A stretch of 50,587 bases of DNA from Hyphomonadaceae bacterium (lineage in GTDB: Bacteria > Pseudomonadota > Alphaproteobacteria > Caulobacterales > Aquidulcibacteraceae), in assembly GCA_023384105.1 (NCBI GenBank), contig JAHDXR010000020.1:1-50587 (forward strand). Direction: 5' to 3'. Under the pieces are notes generated by a model. That model was given only the letters and a program-made list of their open reading frames with translations. It did no database searches and had not been told where the DNA came from. The translations under genes were made by a program, and so were the position numbers. This document shows positions 50,215 to 50,587 of this stretch, in pieces; the stretch's first letter is position 1; every line of letters starts with the position of its first letter.

Positions 50215-50587
50215 ATCTGACTTAACCACGCCCTGCGCTTGATGAGCGTTAGGCGAACGCATGAGAACGTTCGCCTGCGGTCTGAGTGTCGCAGCTCCCG
50301 CTTGTCGTTGATCAATCGAAGCCGGCCGCAAATCAGCGATCTTCGCAGCATGTCGCGCGGGACTTGCCCCGCGCCCACGGAATTGGCCGCGCCGGCCGAC
50401 GCGATCTCGGTACCCGCCGAGTAGCCTCCTCCCAGAGGCAGACTACAAGGGAAGGACTTCGGTCCTTCCCTTTTTTCGTTCCCGCGCCCAGTGATGCAAT
50501 GGCGGCGGCGCGCTCCGCATCCTGTGACTTTCGCTAGAGCAAAATCCGATCTGATTGAATCGGAGGGATTCCCACGGGACTCGAATT
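50215..50587. other. Non-coding stretch after nnrS, with hairpins
   Basis: No convincing gene. The stretch holds a nine-base hairpin AGGCGAACG/CGTTCGCCT (50251-50276), further GC-rich stems (GCGCGGG/CCCGCGC and CTCGG/CCGAG) between about 50350 and 50422, a strong intrinsic terminator (50447-50477), and near the end TCCGAT/ATCGGA (50545-50564) in a GAGCAAAATCCGAT repeat-like context. A small RNA ending at the terminator is possible. Confidence 0.45.
50447..50477 (+). terminator. Strong intrinsic terminator
   Basis: GGGAAGGAC (50449-50457) pairs with GTCCTTCCC (50462-50470) over a TTCG tetraloop, with an A-tract before and a run of six T after. It is 233 bases past nnrS, so it probably ends either a long nnrS 3' UTR or a separate small RNA. 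Confidence 0.88.

Noticed and set aside
50560-50587. tRNA T-arm-like TTCGAGTCCCGT on the minus strand at the window end
   Set aside because: The flanking bases do not form a T-stem and no acceptor or CCA follows. It may be a chance match or an incomplete repeat.

Overview
The window is high-GC chromosomal DNA, about two thirds G+C by eye, from a bacterium that is almost certainly an alphaproteobacterium. The support is an sdhCDA operon of alphaproteobacterial type, a mesaconyl-CoA hydratase beside a CitE-type CoA lyase as in the ethylmalonyl-CoA pathway, KduI/KduD with a TRAP transporter, FNR/FixK-type TTGAC-N4-GTCAA boxes, and GC-rich palindromic intergenic repeats. The TonB receptor, AsmA protein and repeat style suggest Caulobacterales or Hyphomonadaceae, but that rank is a guess. 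Nearly all of the window looks like ordinary chromosome. No phage, transposase, integrase or CRISPR array was seen.

Layout. 0-8 kb: AI-2E-type permease, HerA/DUF853 ATPase, a TonB-dependent receptor that lacks a signal peptide, ZapE/AFG1 ATPase, a lysophospholipid-type acyltransferase and a VapBC-like toxin-antitoxin pair. 8-15 kb: succinate dehydrogenase, with sdhB separated from sdhCDA by an AsmA protein, a VOC protein and a small membrane protein. 15-17 kb: an HPF-cold-shock fusion and a CBS-DUF2267 protein. 17-24 kb: mesaconyl-CoA hydratase, CoA ester lyase, pyridoxal kinase, serine hydrolase, RarD-like permease, two GNATs and Asd. 24-27 kb: ribosomal proteins L27 and L21, then a large TIR-transmembrane-muramidase fusion. 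27-32.6 kb: a uronate module (kduD, kduI, an FAH-type hydratase, TRAP dctPQM) around a shared operator region. 32.6-39.5 kb: tRNA-Ser(CGA) and a tripartite RND efflux system with its TetR regulator. 39.5-43.3 kb: ALDH7-type dehydrogenase, an SDR and a patatin lipoprotein. 43.3-50.2 kb: a low-oxygen/nitric-oxide cluster (RIC-type hemerythrin, DUF883-like protein, class II ribonucleotide reductase, Crp/Fnr regulator, HemN, NnrS) whose promoters carry FNR-type boxes. 50.2-50.6 kb: a structured non-coding stretch ending in a strong intrinsic terminator.

The most unusual item is the 613-residue protein at 25211-27052. It joins an N-terminal TIR domain, with the NADase-type glutamate kept, through one transmembrane helix to a periplasmic half built like a phage endolysin (peptidoglycan-binding domain plus DUF3380 muramidase). 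This could link cell-wall hydrolysis or sensing outside to NAD-directed signalling or killing inside, and is the best candidate for an undescribed system. The second coherent system is the cluster at 43-50 kb, where five matching boxes point to one Crp/Fnr-type regulator, probably the one encoded there.
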